Shown here one piece after another: positions 1 through 11,165 of a stretch of 64,000 bases of DNA (positions are counted from its first letter, which is position 1; each line of letters opens with the position of its first letter). Under the pieces are notes generated by a model that was not told the origin of the DNA, did not search any database, and saw nothing but the letters and a program-made list of their open reading frames with translations. This DNA is from Tachypleus tridentatus (Eukaryota > Arthropoda > Merostomata > Xiphosura > Limulidae). The stretch spans positions 48,726,782 to 48,790,781 of the forward strand of contig NC_134833.1 in assembly GCF_004210375.1 (NCBI RefSeq), written 5' to 3'. The position numbers were made by a program, and so were the translations under genes.

Positions 1-2360
1 GTTATTTGGTGTTATAAATAAAAAGTTCTGAAGTATTTTTAAATTGTTTCATAAATCACTATAAAAAAAAATAAACAGGGATTCACTAGAGGAAATTTTT
101 CCATTGATTTGTTAACCTTTTTTGTAAAAAAATCTTACTTGTTATTTAGGTCACGGAAAGGGTGTGGGGTTGGTGTACTTAGGTTTTCAAAAGGTGGTCA
201 TGTCATACAAAATATTTGCTAATAAACTCATTTGGTGAAGACTGAAGAAAGACAAAAAAATTACATTGCACAATAGCTGGATGATAAAAAAAAAGTTTTT
301 TTTGTGCAGTCCATTCAAACTTCAATCTTATTATTGGAATACCTTTGCTTTTTCTTATTTCTGTTAATGATATTGTTATATACATAATCAGTAAAAAAAG
401 CTTACTGGTGACAAACTCTTGATCAGATCCTATAGAATAAATTTGATCAATTGGTAAGTTGGTCAAATATTTAGTAAGGGACTTTTCTAATTATAATGAA
501 CACAAGGTAATGCACTTGTGTTATCATAATTTGAATCACACATCTGATGTATAGATGAGAACCCACTCAAACAGCATGACTGAAGACAAGGGCCTTGTAC
601 AGTGGTATACAAGTCACTCAAGCCATCAAGGTAGTGCTGGTACAAACCCCCAAAGAATTTTAGGGTGTACATATAGATATACCAGTTGCAAGTCAAAAGA
701 GGTAATTATCTTTTTTATATAAGTCACTGATTAAGTCTCAGTTGAAAGCAATTATAAGAATACTGCCTGATGAGAAAGGGTCAGAAAAGAGGTACCAGAT
801 TACCAAGGATGAAAGGCTATCTTATATGAATAAATTCAGATATTTTAGCATTTCTTTTTCTTATAATAAGAAGGGATATAAAATGAAATAACTGAAAATT
901 TACAAAATTACGTGGATAATCAGTTTCAGTAAATGTATTTAGACTATATTCTGTAGCCAAGAGGATGTAAGGATAAAAAAATAAAAGATTCAGAAAAGAC
1001 AGACAAGCTTTTAGTTAAAACAATTTTACTAGTAGTAGTAGTTGATAAAACCAGTACTTTATAAGAGTTGAAAAAAAATAACTTCTTGAATAATAGTCTT
1101 GAATAACTAAATAGTTTATTTTACATATGTTACTATATTAGACTATTCACAACAAGTTGTTCATTTAGAAATGTTTTGATTTCATAAATACATTCAGTGG
1201 CTTGTTTCTGAAATAATCATCTTCCCATACTCCAGTAAAAATTATATTTTAAGAAATATATACAATTAAATTCAGTAGCAAATGTGCCAGGTATTAACAA
1301 GTGTAACAATCAGTAAATAAATATCAGTATAGCAAAAAATAATAATAAAAAATACTGGGCCTGCAGTGGATGGAGTTAACCTTCAAAGCTTGGAAGCAAA
1401 AAAATGCAAAAATAATAATTTGTGATATGAGTGGCTCTACAAAAATAATATATTTTAATAAATAACATAACCAGGGGTATCAATAAACCGATCAAGCCCT
1501 GGGGCCCCTTTCACTGTATTATTAATTTTTGCTGATCTTTCATAAAATAAGTATTAGTGACGAATTTCTTCATGATTCTATGACAAAGCGGTAGCCATAA
1601 CAACTCGCGCATTTTTGGTGAACTCTGGAATATCCCAATGCCAGCCGGTACAGCTGTCCCTCCCTCTTCTCATCAGCCTTGAACATATCAACCAAACCAT
1701 ATTATATAAACAGCAATTAACTGCATAACTGTTTCGGTGTGACCTGAATTAAGTTGGGAAGTCATTATATTAGTAATTTTAACATCATATTGTTTCATTA
1801 TTATTATTTTACTTGCATCGACAAACTCATTAATCAAAACTTGTACATTTACTTCGTCAAGCAGTGATACTACTGTTTGACCATTAAATATATCTAAACT
1901 CGTAAAACTTTGAAAGTCACTAGTACAGTAGTAAAAATTTCTCGTTACATAACGGTTAGTGTGAATGCAAGGGTTACATATAATTATAACATACTAATGT
2001 CAATAATGACTTAAACTTAGCACCAGTCGATGAAAAACAAAAAGGCTGCTCATTAATAGCTAATAGAATTCATAACAAATTTATAACTGAATACAATAAT
2101 AATGAACTTTGACAAAACGAATATGAATCGATAAATACAAAACTGGTCATTAATCATCGCTGTTATTAAGTTTATTTTACTAACTATTTAGAGCCATCAC
2201 CCTTCCCTAGTTCCGCTACACCACTCTCTTACAACATCATTCACACAGCTAAAAAACTCAAAGCGCGTGTGCAATAATATTCACACGTCAAATCACGCTG
2301 TGACCCAAACTTGCCCTCTATTGAGTAATTTATCTCATTGAGTAATTCATAAATTGAATT
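1..2360. other. AT-rich, no gene recognised
   Basis: Only short chance open frames. The block at about 1480-1700 is less AT-rich, containing CCTGGGGCCCC and CCAGCCGGTACAGCTGTCC, and may be an old transposon fragment; I could not assign it. Confidence 0.4.
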
Positions 2361-2637
2361 GTTGTTTGTTGTTTTTGAATTTCCAACAAAGCTACTCGAG
2401 GGCTATCTGTGCTAGCGGTCCCTAATTTAGCAGTGTTAGACTAGAGGGAAGGCAGCTAGTCATCACTACCCACCGCCATCTCTTGGGCTACTCTTTTACC
2501 AACTAATAGTGGAATTGACAGTCACATATAACGCCCCCACAACTGAAAGAGCGAGCATGTTTGGTGCGCCTGGGATTCGAACCTGCGATCCTCAGATTAC
2601 GAGTCGAACGCCTTAACTTACCTGGCCATGCCGGGCC
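2361..2637 (-). repeat. tRNA-derived SINE, family A, near full length
   Basis: Reading the minus strand from 2637: GGCCCGGCATGGCCAGGTAA is a tRNA-like head with A box, followed by a B box (GGTTCGAATCCC) and the shared body (CATGCTCGC, GGGGGCGTTATA, CCCACTATT, AGTAGCCCAAGAG, TAGAGGGAAGG on the facing strand). It ends in a CAAACAAC-type tail. A frame at 2503-2688 over it is an artefact. Confidence 0.9.
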
Positions 2638-3434
2638 TGATGGTGTTGAAATTTGAAATGTAAATTCATGTATTAACAGGAACTTCATCGGTGGTGGGGG
2701 TTACGAAAAATCCCTTTTAGACTACAAATAAACATTAATTCCACGAGCTGAAATTTATATTTTTAGTATAATTAAAATCTATGAAACGGTCTCTGGTCCT
2801 GTTTTTCAGGACAATGTGAATGGGCAAGTGCCATATCATTCTATAACGTATTGATCAGGCAGTGGCTGCACTATAAAATCTCATTCTGACCAGTTTAACT
2901 CTTTTTTACGCTAAGACAACTAAACAAGCTTCAGTATTCTATGGCTTTTGTTTCACATTTAAATACTTCTAGTCAGTTCAATACAATAGAATAGGGATTT
3001 TTAATAGGCGGCATGCGGCCTGCGGCATGGTTTTGTGTGGCTCGTGAAGATTTATTGCAAAATAACCTACTTTTATAATTTTTTTTGTAGTCAAGAAATT
3101 AAAAATGCTGACTTTCGAGGTAAAAACACATGAAAGCTCCAATTGACATTTACTAATGAAATTTTAAAATTTATTTTATGTGTACCCATATGTTTATTAT
3201 TTATGCCTCTATAATTTTATGGTCATAACTCGATAGTTATAGCTTTTAAATTATATCACACTTCGGCGTATTATACCATCATTCATCCTGCTAGACAAAA
3301 GGGACTCGCTCAACTATATACTCTCTCCCATCTGCAAGACAAAGTGAAAGGGACGGATTGTTCACTTGGATAAATCATTGGCACTATTGGTCAGAGATCC
3401 TGGGTTCAAGCCCCAGCCTTGGAGTTTGTTTTAG
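2638..3434. other. No gene; possible hAT-type fragment
   Basis: AT-rich apart from GGCGGCATGCGGCCTGCGGC at about 3006-3025, a pattern reminiscent of the ends of ZBED/Charlie-like hAT elements. At 3390-3410 GGGTTCAAGCCCC resembles a tRNA B box, so a SINE scrap may lie directly before the orphan exon. Both are weak calls. Confidence 0.3.
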
Positions 3435-3694
3435 GGAGTTCCACGCTAGCCACAGAGCAAGCAAGACATGCTGATATCTCTGCCATGATGCTGTTAAAGA
3501 CGCAAGGATCATCTACACCAGTTATACAGCCGTTATCGCCGCTACAAATCGCCACGTTCATCGCCGAAGCCAAGCCAAGGGATACCATCGAACCTTTTAG
3601 AACCCGAATCCTTCGCCGGGGCCGAATTCTCATCCAGCCCGCTACTCCTGCTGATCAAGTTTATCCAGGTCAACAATGGAACACTGAAATTAAA
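3435..3694 (+). CDS. Orphan internal exon of an unidentified gene
   Basis: A 260-nt plus-strand exon: acceptor TTTGTTTTAG ending at 3434 and a consensus GTAAGT donor at 3695. It is entered in phase 1 and leaves in phase 0. It encodes about 86 residues beginning SSTLATEQARHADISAMM, with a basic centre (EPFRTRILRRGRILIQPA) and ending GQQWNTEIK. GC content is clearly above the flanks and there are many CpGs. I do not recognise the protein. No partner exon was found in the window, so the gene either extends past the left edge, has exons I missed, or is a broken remnant. A truncated SINE begins 85 bp after the donor. Confidence 0.6.
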
Positions 3695-3778
3695 GTAAGT
3701 TGTTCCCCAACTAAAAGTCCTGTCAGTCTTTTCTCAGTATTCCTCAGGGGCGTCGATCCAACCATCTAACAAGAAGAA

Positions 3779-4018
3779 ATCTGAGGGTCGCGGGTTCGCG
3801 CCCGAGTCGCGCCAAACATGCTCGCCCTCCCAGCCATGGGGGCGTTATAATGTGACGGTCAATCCCACTATTCGTTGGTAAAAGAATAGCCCAAGAGTTG
3901 GCGGTGGGTGGTGATGACTAGCTTCCTTCCCTTTAGTCTTACGCTGCTAAATTAGGGACGGCTAGCACAGATAGCTCTCGAGTAGCTTTGTGCGAAATTC
4001 CAAAAAACAAACAAACAT
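3779..4018 (+). repeat. tRNA-derived SINE, family A, 5'-truncated
   Basis: Starts inside the tRNA head (TCTGAGGGTCGCGGGTTCG) and carries the whole body: CATGCTCGCC, GGGGGCGTTATAATGTGACG, CCCACTATTCGTTGG, GAGTTGGCGGTGGGTGG, then an AAACAAACAAAC tail. Confidence 0.9.
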
Positions 4019-4360
4019 AATCCAATTTGCATATGATGACATTTCTGTTGTTTCTATATCGTCTGATTGAGGAATACAGAATCGCACAATTACAGTGTAA
4101 TTGGAACACTATTAACATGCTTTTTATAAATAAATATTCTAATTCCGATGTAACATGTACTGTTTAAAATTGCACTAGATGCTTTTAGTGCTAGTACTAT
4201 TGTAATCATTTCATAGCTCTTGGTGAAAGACGTGTAATAGCCTCAACAGTTGTTGTTGTTGTTTAAAATATAAACAGCTTTCTGAACTTTGTTTTGTGTT
4301 TGAGTGTTTCATTTACTCAAACCAATAACTCAGTAACTATGGATTGATCGAGACTTTTCC

Positions 4361-4480
4361 ATCTACTTCTATGTGATAAATATTGTTATTGAAGTATATA
4401 GTGTTAACATAATCTGTAATCTACTTCTATGTGACGAATATTGTTATTGAAGTATGTAGTGTTAACATAATCTGTAATTC
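4361..4480. repeat. Tandem duplication, ~62-bp unit, two copies
   Basis: TCTACTTCTATGTGA ... GTGTTAACATAATCTGTAAT occurs twice in a row with only a few differences (AATATTGTTATTGAAGTATATAG versus GTATGTAG endings). No coding content. Confidence 0.8.
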
Positions 4481-4539
4481 CAAATTATAGCAAAATCTAT
4501 GTCTAATGGTTTATCGAGCGCAAATCTTCTGTGATTTCT

Positions 4540-4660
4540 GTATGTGTTTTCTTATAGCAAAGCCACATCGGGCTATCTGCTGTGCCTACTGAGGGTAATT
4601 GAACCCCTGACTTTAGCTTAGTAAATCTGAAGACTTACCACCGTCCCAGCGGGGAGCCCT
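4540..4660 (-). repeat. SINE-like repeat, family B
   Basis: Plus-strand landmarks are TATAGCAAAGCCACATCGGG, CTATCTGCTGTGCC, GGGTAATTGAACCCC, GACTTACCACCGTCCCAGCG. Related copies lie at 10029-10151 and 35794-35894. The GGTTCAATTACCC box on the minus strand is tRNA B-box-like, so the promoter side is on the minus strand. Confidence 0.75.
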
Positions 4661-5989
4661 CTGATTTGTAATGAGATGTTGTTCTTGTTTGAATTCGTTT
4701 TAAATACTTTCCATAAAAATACAAGTGAACACGTGAAACCCTAATTAAGCATTCAGGAAACGTAAATCTGCCTTTAGTAATAGAAAAGCGATAATCAGCT
4801 GTAGAAATCTCAGTAATTGGTATCGGCGTTAATAAATTGTAGCTATGAAGATAGAAGAAGCAGAATGTTTGAGAAAAATAGTTTAGTTTTTCATAAAAAC
4901 TATTGTTTTGCACGTATTTTATAAGATTTGGTTTTTTTTTAAACTTTACTCGCCGTCTTCGTGTATTTTAACGGTACACATAGTTTTACAAGCTTTCCGT
5001 TTAATTACTGTACGTTTTCTCTATATGATATTTTAATTTTCCATTTTATATATTTTAATTTCAAATAGACTAAAACTGAGTTAAATTATAATTTAGATTT
5101 CGGAAGTGAAATAATGGTCGATATGTTTCCAGTTTATAATATTTGCCAACAACATTAATATACACAGTTTTCTTTCTTAATAGAAATATACTATTAATAA
5201 TACATATTATAACGGTTCATTTAAATAATAATTCATATACAAAAGTTTTACACTTATTCAAACAAGTCTTCTATCTGGTTTGGAACTGGATATCTACTGA
5301 AGTTCTGATTATTAAACGTTAATCACAGTTACAGCTTCCGACATTTACAGCACTCCAACTAAACCAAAAATATCTACTGTCTCTTGGCGTTGGTTACTTT
5401 TATAGGCGTGAGAGGCGAACGTATAGAAAATTTAAAGCGCAGAAATACTGACGATACACTAATGTTTACCTACACACATATGCTGTTGATTTTTACACTC
5501 AAGAATATTTAAATAATTTCTCAACACATATTAAACAATATAAGTTATGTAAATTTCTAAATGTGAAGTTAACTCAAACATCGATATTAAAATAGATATA
5601 TAATAGTAAATCTGTCACATCATAACTTAGTATATAGGAATAGGGAAAATGTTAAATATCATTGATCTTTCTGTATATAAATAGTCTTTATTTCTTTATT
5701 ACTTAACATTTTTTTTACAACAACTGTCGTTTTAAGAGTTTGCTATATGGTTTTTCAGAACACTAAGCACAATTTTTAAGTGACTTATGTATCTAGTTAT
5801 CGTTTAACGTATTTTCTATACTTGTTTTTGTTCTGGTTGTATTTATTGTTTAAAGTACTTTTAGTTGCTCGATTTGTAGATTTAACTATTGTTTTGCATC
5901 TTTAAGGTTTACATTTTACATATATCGTTTTCATATTTTCTTTATATATTTATGTTAATCATCATTTGGTGTCATTTCATTCCTGCCCA
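4661..5989. other. AT-rich, no gene recognised
   Basis: Long A/T runs and stop codons in all frames. The 92-residue frame at 4635-4913 overlaps the SINE-like repeat and has no recognisable content. Confidence 0.4.
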
Positions 5990-8400
5990 AAAGGTGAGAG
6001 TGGTGAGCCGTTTGAATGATACGTGCTTTCGCCTGACGAGTAAAGAAAACGAGGACGAAAAGGAGGAAGAATAAAAGATGTTAGAGATGGATTAAAGCTT
6101 GAAACAAAATATGTATAACACGAGTAAGGAAGAAAAGAACGAATAGAGGGACGAAAGAGACAATTTAGACAGCTTCAGAAGTTGATCCATCGTGGAGAAA
6201 TGAGAACAAAGAGCAGCTTGGGCACTTGACAACAAGTAGCGAGCAGCAATGAGCTTATAAAGTAAGGATGTGCTCAAAAGTCTTGATAAAAACACAAGAA
6301 AGACTGCAGTAAGAACCCATACCGGAAGCAGACTGACCAGTTTTCTGGAAAAGAAGGATGATGGAAAACTTCCAGGGTTCGAGAAAAATATGAAGAAAAG
6401 AATGAAGCAAAACAAGATGATGAAAGAATCTCAAGGGAGCATGATGAAGATGGCAATAAGCGATGCCATCAGAACTAGGAGCAGAATTATGTCTGTTCTT
6501 GAACACGTGACAGGGATATTAGAATAAAAGGAGTCATTGACTGGAACATGTAAAGGTGATGATAGAATCCACAATGTCTGAAGTGTCAGTATCATCATGA
6601 GAATGACGGTCCATTTCCCGAAATGGTGTTCATGGAAGGAAGCAACTGATTAATCTTTACCAAAGACGAAGAAGGTGCATCAATGTCTACCAAAATTGGA
6701 TATGAGGAAGAACACCTCCATCCTTTGAGCAGCTTAAATGAGTTCAGAATAGTGAACAAGACTGAAAAACAGAGTGGAGCGGACATGGCGCCAATGACAG
6801 CGTTTGGCGACTCAAACATAGTTAGGAGCAATTTTCTGGAGACCCCTCTGACGAGAAAGCAACAGAGAATTCTGAGACTAATGGTAGGCATGCAATAAAA
6901 GTAAGAACCCATTATGTAAAAGATGCACTGCTTTACAAGGGTGGTCTGTGGAAAGTGTGATGAGTTGGTATATGGTGAGAACTAACAGAAAAAAGAGTAT
7001 TGATGAGAAAGGCAGCCAACGAATTGACATGATCAAGAAAAGAAAGAGACATTCTGAAATGGAACATCGATGAGGGAGGTATAGGAAACCCATTCAGCAT
7101 CATGAAAATAAACTAAGTTCATCGGTATGAGGAAGAAACAAAGGAAGATAATTTGTAGAGGACAAACGGAAAGGATCGCTACTCCTAAAAGAATATATAT
7201 AAAGAGAAATAAGAGGGACAAGGTTAGCAGAAGCAAACACAACATTGGGAGACGACTGAGAAACCAGACAGCTATGATCAGGCAACAGTAGCAGTAGAGA
7301 ATTAGAAAGGCTGCATAAAGAGGACTAAATGTGAGCAAATTCAGAGGGGTTCTGCTATGCTAGTTAATATCTACCACAATGATATAGCTGTGAAAGGCTG
7401 TGTCCAAATAGGAGAAGAGATCGTGAGTCAAAGTAACAACAGGGTAAATGTATATCGTAAAATAACTGTTAACCTAAGAAGGTAAATAAACAGTAACAAT
7501 GAAGTACTCATGAAATGAAGATGAGAACAAAAATGAAACTTAACTGGAAGACGAACATGAGTGTTAATGGAACCAGTCAAGTAAATCTCTGAGAAGGCTT
7601 GAGAAAGTATCATTAAAATGAATGCAGTCATAAAATTTGACATCCAACAAAATTTCCAATAAACGAATGTTAGTAAAAAAGAACGAATATTAATAAAGAA
7701 GAACATTAACATGTAGGTTTGTGCAAGTTCCCATAAGTGACAAAAAAGCAAGTTAGAGCCATGATAAATGGCCTACATGTTGGGGCGAAAAACAGAAATC
7801 GAACAGTAATTGTAACATTGTCTTGGATAAAAGCATGTCAATATGTGAGAATAATTTGGAGAACAAGAGTCAGAAAACGGAAAACGTTTTCAATAGCAGG
7901 AGCAAAATAAAGAGAATTAATAAGCAAGGTAATGCCATCAGCTGTATGAACTGGCACAACAGAAGCAGGATCATCAGAATTATGAGGCTTGCCACCAAAT
8001 TTGTGAAAATAGGTGGATGATCGAGGTGAGTGATGTTATGCATTGGAAGAAACTCTAACTGGATGCATTTGCCAAAAAAATGAGTGTGAACAAAAGGGAT
8101 GGACAAGACATTTAACAGAAGAATAAAATCCTTTCACAATACAGTGGTTGGAAAGTTGAGGAATGTCCAATTTCATATCGTAAAAGTAAGGCCCTTAGAA
8201 TTTTGAGTGCAAATACCTTGCTTGATAGAAATCTTTTCAGCAAGCAGTTTGAAAATGGCAGGATCAACATCACTGATAAAACAGTAGAAAAGTAGTATCC
8301 GACGAGGGCTCCTGTTTAAAAGAAGACATAATTTTTTGCAGAGTGGAGATAAGAGGAAACATTTTGGTAGAAAGAACAAACAAACAGATAGCACTTCTGA
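5990..8400. other. Purine-skewed block, content unrecognised
   Basis: For about 2.4 kb the plus strand is strongly enriched in A and G, so the minus strand shows many overlapping Leu/Phe/Ser-rich open frames (for example at 6595-6912, 7033-7338 and 7428-7751). None has a domain I can name. The minus strand may be the sense strand of a decayed mobile element, since the Jockey-like element at 42-46 kb shows the same skew, but this is inference. Confidence 0.35.
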
Positions 8401-8404
8401 TAAT

Positions 8405-8490
8405 AAAGTACAAAACAACGTTTCGACCTTCTTAGGTCATATTCTGTATTTTATTTTCATTCAAGTTTTAATACCCATGTATAGTCAGAG
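8405..8490 (-). ncRNA. Penelope-like hammerhead-ribozyme remnant
   Basis: On the minus strand, 8446-8420 read CAGAATA, TGACCT, AAGA, AGGTC, GAAAC. This keeps hammerhead stem II (GACCT with AGGTC) and the conserved GAAA box, but the first core box is altered from CTGANGA to CAGAATA, so cleavage is unlikely. The sequence past it (TTTTAATACCCATGTATA on plus) matches the better copy at 33.2 kb. Hammerheads in the terminal repeats of Penelope-like elements are established knowledge. Confidence 0.55.
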
Positions 8491-9056
8491 TCCAAAACAT
8501 AAGCTCACGAAGCAGCATCACCAGACAAGTTAAGTATCCAGACATCCTCAGCAAGACGAGAATAAGGTTTAGGGGAAGACAATGAGGCGACTGACCCGTC
8601 TTATCAGCCAAATCCTGGCGCTCGAGCACATCAGCTAGACCAGAGGACATATAATTAGTCAGGAGCTGTTGAGCCGCTAAAAAAAAACAATAACAAACAC
8701 ATAAATGACAAATAATTAAGAGTAATAACTCACCAAAAACAAAGGTTAGGTGCAAACACTAGAACAGTCTCTAGCTACATGATTAAAAGTCATTCCAAAG
8801 GCCATTAAAATACATTTGTAACAAACAAACTGTTGTTTTGCGCTCATTTTTATAAAACTTGATATGTTTTAACAGTTACTTTCCTTCTTCACGTATTTTA
8901 AATGTGCCATTTTATGTGTTTATTGTTTCGTAACTGTGTGTTTTGTATAATAAATTAACGTTTTTCGTGTTTTAAATTTGGTTTTGATTCTCTTCGACAA
9001 CCTTATATGTCTTATATGATTTTAAAGTTTCTATACTCATGTCTCTCTTTCAAACT
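8491..9056. other. No gene recognised
   Basis: Contains a 95-residue minus-strand frame (8755-8468) with a low-bias stretch around SSGLADVLERQDLADKTGQ, which may be part of the element owning the hammerhead remnant. I could not assign it. Confidence 0.3.
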
Positions 9057-9337
9057 GCTCGGCATAACCAGGTGGATAAGGTACTTGACTCGTAATCTGA
9101 GGGTCGCAGGTTCCAATCCCCGTCACACCAATCATGCTCGCCCTTTCAGCCGTGGGGGCGTTATAATTTAACGATTAATCTCACTATTCGTTAGCAAAAG
9201 AGTGGCCCAAGAGTTGGCGGTGGGTGGTCATGACTAGCTGCCTTCTCTCTAGTCTTACACTGCTAAATTAGGGATGGCTATCGCAGTTAATCCTTGTATA
9301 GCCTTGCGCGAAATTCAAACCAAACAAACAAACAAAC
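9057..9337 (+). repeat. tRNA-derived SINE, family A, full length
   Basis: Head GCTCGGCATAACCAGGTGG with A box, CGTAATCTGAGGGTCGCAGG, B box mutated to GGTTCCAATCCC, then CATGCTCGCC, GGGGGCGTTATAATTTAACG and the standard body, ending in CAAACAAACAAACAAAC. Confidence 0.92.
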
Positions 9338-10028
9338 TATCAATCGTATTTTACATTTCTAATAACTAACTATTGTTTATCGCATCTTTTAATTTGTTTT
9401 GCTTTTTTATTTGCATAACTATTATTTGTAAGTGTTTCTTTGTCATTCACTTGTTTGGAATGGATAACTAAAGTTTTGAATGTTTCATGTAGTTTGGAAT
9501 GTTTTATACATGTTACTATAATTTTCTTATGCGATCTCTTTGGTTAACTATTGTTTTATATGTTTTCTATTCCAATTATTAAGCTTTCTTCAGGTGTCTA
9601 TTGATTTATATTTTTCTAATGGTGAAGGTATTTTTACTTTATCTGTATGGTTTGTGATGGTTTTAAGTGTTTTTTTGCATATTTTTGGGATAAGCGACTT
9701 AAAACAACAACAATCCGAAAGAAATACTCAAATTATATATTTTTACAAATCATTGGACTTAGGCTTTCGTATATTTTGAAACACTATCTTCTTTACCCAG
9801 TACCTCAACAATTAAATTATATATTAATAGTATATGTAACACAGTTTATTTGTCATATCAATGGAGTTGAACACGTCTCGACCAATTCTGAGTTCCTCAA
9901 GTCAGATTGAATAACATTTTGTTCGGAACACTGTTTGTATAACATACAACGACAATTATTAGTGTTTACACTTTAATAAGCCTCTGCTTTACCAGTAGCT
10001 TGTGCTGCATTCTGATTTCTTTATTTTG
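9338..10028. other. AT-rich, no gene recognised
   Basis: Two overlapping plus-strand frames (9540-9779, 9647-9910) are Phe/Tyr/Leu-rich and have the composition of random AT-rich DNA. Confidence 0.4.
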
Positions 10029-10151
10029 TTTCTTCATTTGTTTAGAATTAAACGCAAAGCCAGATAATGGGCTATCTATGCTTTGTCCACCATAAATATC
10101 GAAACCCATTTTTAGCGGTGAGAGTCCGCAGAGATTCCACTGTGCCACTGG
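10029..10151 (-). repeat. SINE-like repeat, family B
   Basis: Landmarks AACGCAAAGCCAGATAATGG, GCTATCTATGCTTTGTCCAC, ATATCGAAACCCATTTTTAG, GTCCGCAGAGATTCCACTGT, GCCACTGG match the copies at 4540 and 35794 in the same order. Confidence 0.75.
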
Positions 10152-10501
10152 AAGACACTTTGTTTCTACAATTGTTTTAATGTATTGATGCATTCTTTAT
10201 TTTCTTCACTAACCCTCATACACACGGTGGGGGTAAAAAATAAGCCCACTTGTGTTTAAGTTGTTATAGAAATATCAAAGGTGTGACTTTCGGGCCTAAA
10301 AATGTACCTAATTTAATCTATACTAATAACATACTATACTGATACGTTTAACATGTATTTTATGCAAATGGAGTATTACACCCCTTGTCTAATGTCGAAA
10401 TTCACGTTTTCCACATTGGGGGTCATTTTTGACCCCAGTTTAAAAAACTCAATTACATGTCTGGTAAACAATCAAATAACATATTGATACGAAATTTTGT
10501 G

Positions 10502-10555
10502 TTCTAGAACATTCTAGAACACTCTATAAGTGTTCCCGAGCATTCTAGAATATTC
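10502..10555. promoter_or_regulatory. Two heat-shock-element-like arrays
   Basis: 10502-10524 read TTCTAGAACATTCTAGAA plus CACTC, four exact alternating TTC/GAA pentamers and a partial fifth. 10533-10555 read TTCCCGAGCATTCTAGAA plus TATTC, five pentamers with one mismatch. Arrays of inverted nGAAn units bind heat shock factor in eukaryotes. They lie just upstream of the surviving transposase coding part, so they may have been part of the element's promoter; activity is inference. Confidence 0.5.
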
Positions 10556-10576
10556 TTATCTACGTTGCATAGAGAG

Positions 10577-11038
10577 CCCTCAATCGATGATGAATCAGGA
10601 AAACCTGAAATAATATCATACTATAACTCCACCAAAGGAGGAGTCGATACACTAGACCAAATAGTTAGATTCTTTTCCACAAAAAGAAAGACCAGAAGGT
10701 AGCCAATGGCACTATTTTATAACATTCTTGATGCTGCCGCATACAATGCTTACCTTCTCTATCGCCAGCGCCATCCAGAATTCGCATCAAAGTACCAAAA
10801 AAGAGCAAGACGTGAATTTCTGAAGTTGCTTACTGATGAATTACTGGCTGAAGAAGATACAAATGAAGTGATCCCTCCAAAAAGACAAAAAGTTGCTGAA
10901 GAGAACGTTAGGAAATGGTGTCAAATATGCGCACGTGATTCAAGGAAAAAAACTTCTTCAAAGTGTATCAAATGTAGTAAAATGGCTTGCAATGACCATA
11001 AAGTTACCCAGAGTGTATGCATAAATTGTATAGAATAA
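10577..11038 (+). pseudogene. piggyBac transposase, C-terminal part, one nonsense codon
   Basis: Frame: PSIDDESGKPEIISYYN, then STKGGVDTLDQIVRFFSTK, then PMALFYNILDAAAYNAYLL. The GGVDTLD and MALFYNILD motifs are typical of piggyBac transposases, and the Cys-rich end (WCQICARD, CIKCSKMACNDH, CINCIE) is the family's C-terminal zinc domain. An in-frame TAG at 10700-10702 stands where the family has Trp. The DDD catalytic core upstream is absent. From 10706 the frame is open for 110 codons. Confidence 0.9.
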
Positions 11039-11165
11039 ATATTTTGTCCAAAGTTATACTTTGCTTATATGAAAATAATTTTTTTTTTAATATTTTTGGT
11101 GGGGGTCATTTTTGATCCCCAGTGTGGGCAACGTAATTTTTTTTAGTGTGTGTACTAGGGCTAAT

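Larger units (their letters stand above)
10211..11165 (+). mobile_element. piggyBac-family remnant with terminal inverted repeats
   Basis: The left end (ACCCTCATACACACGGTGGG) and the reverse complement of the right end (GCCCTAGTACACACACTAAA) form imperfect inverted termini, and GGGGGTCATTTTTGA occurs near both ends in the same order. Flanking target-like bases are CTAA and TTAG, plausible decayed TTAA sites. Inside are the C-terminal part of a piggyBac transposase and two HSE-like arrays. At about 0.95 kb it lacks most of the transposase. Confidence 0.75.

Noticed and set aside
760-800. CTGATGAGAAAGGGTCAGAAA as a plus-strand hammerhead core
   Set aside because: No stem II pairing between the two boxes and no terminal-repeat context.
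6255-6527. Overlapping frames on both strands around 6.3 kb (85 codons plus, 83 and 60 codons minus)
   Set aside because: Stacked frames on both strands in low-complexity purine-rich DNA; none carries a domain.
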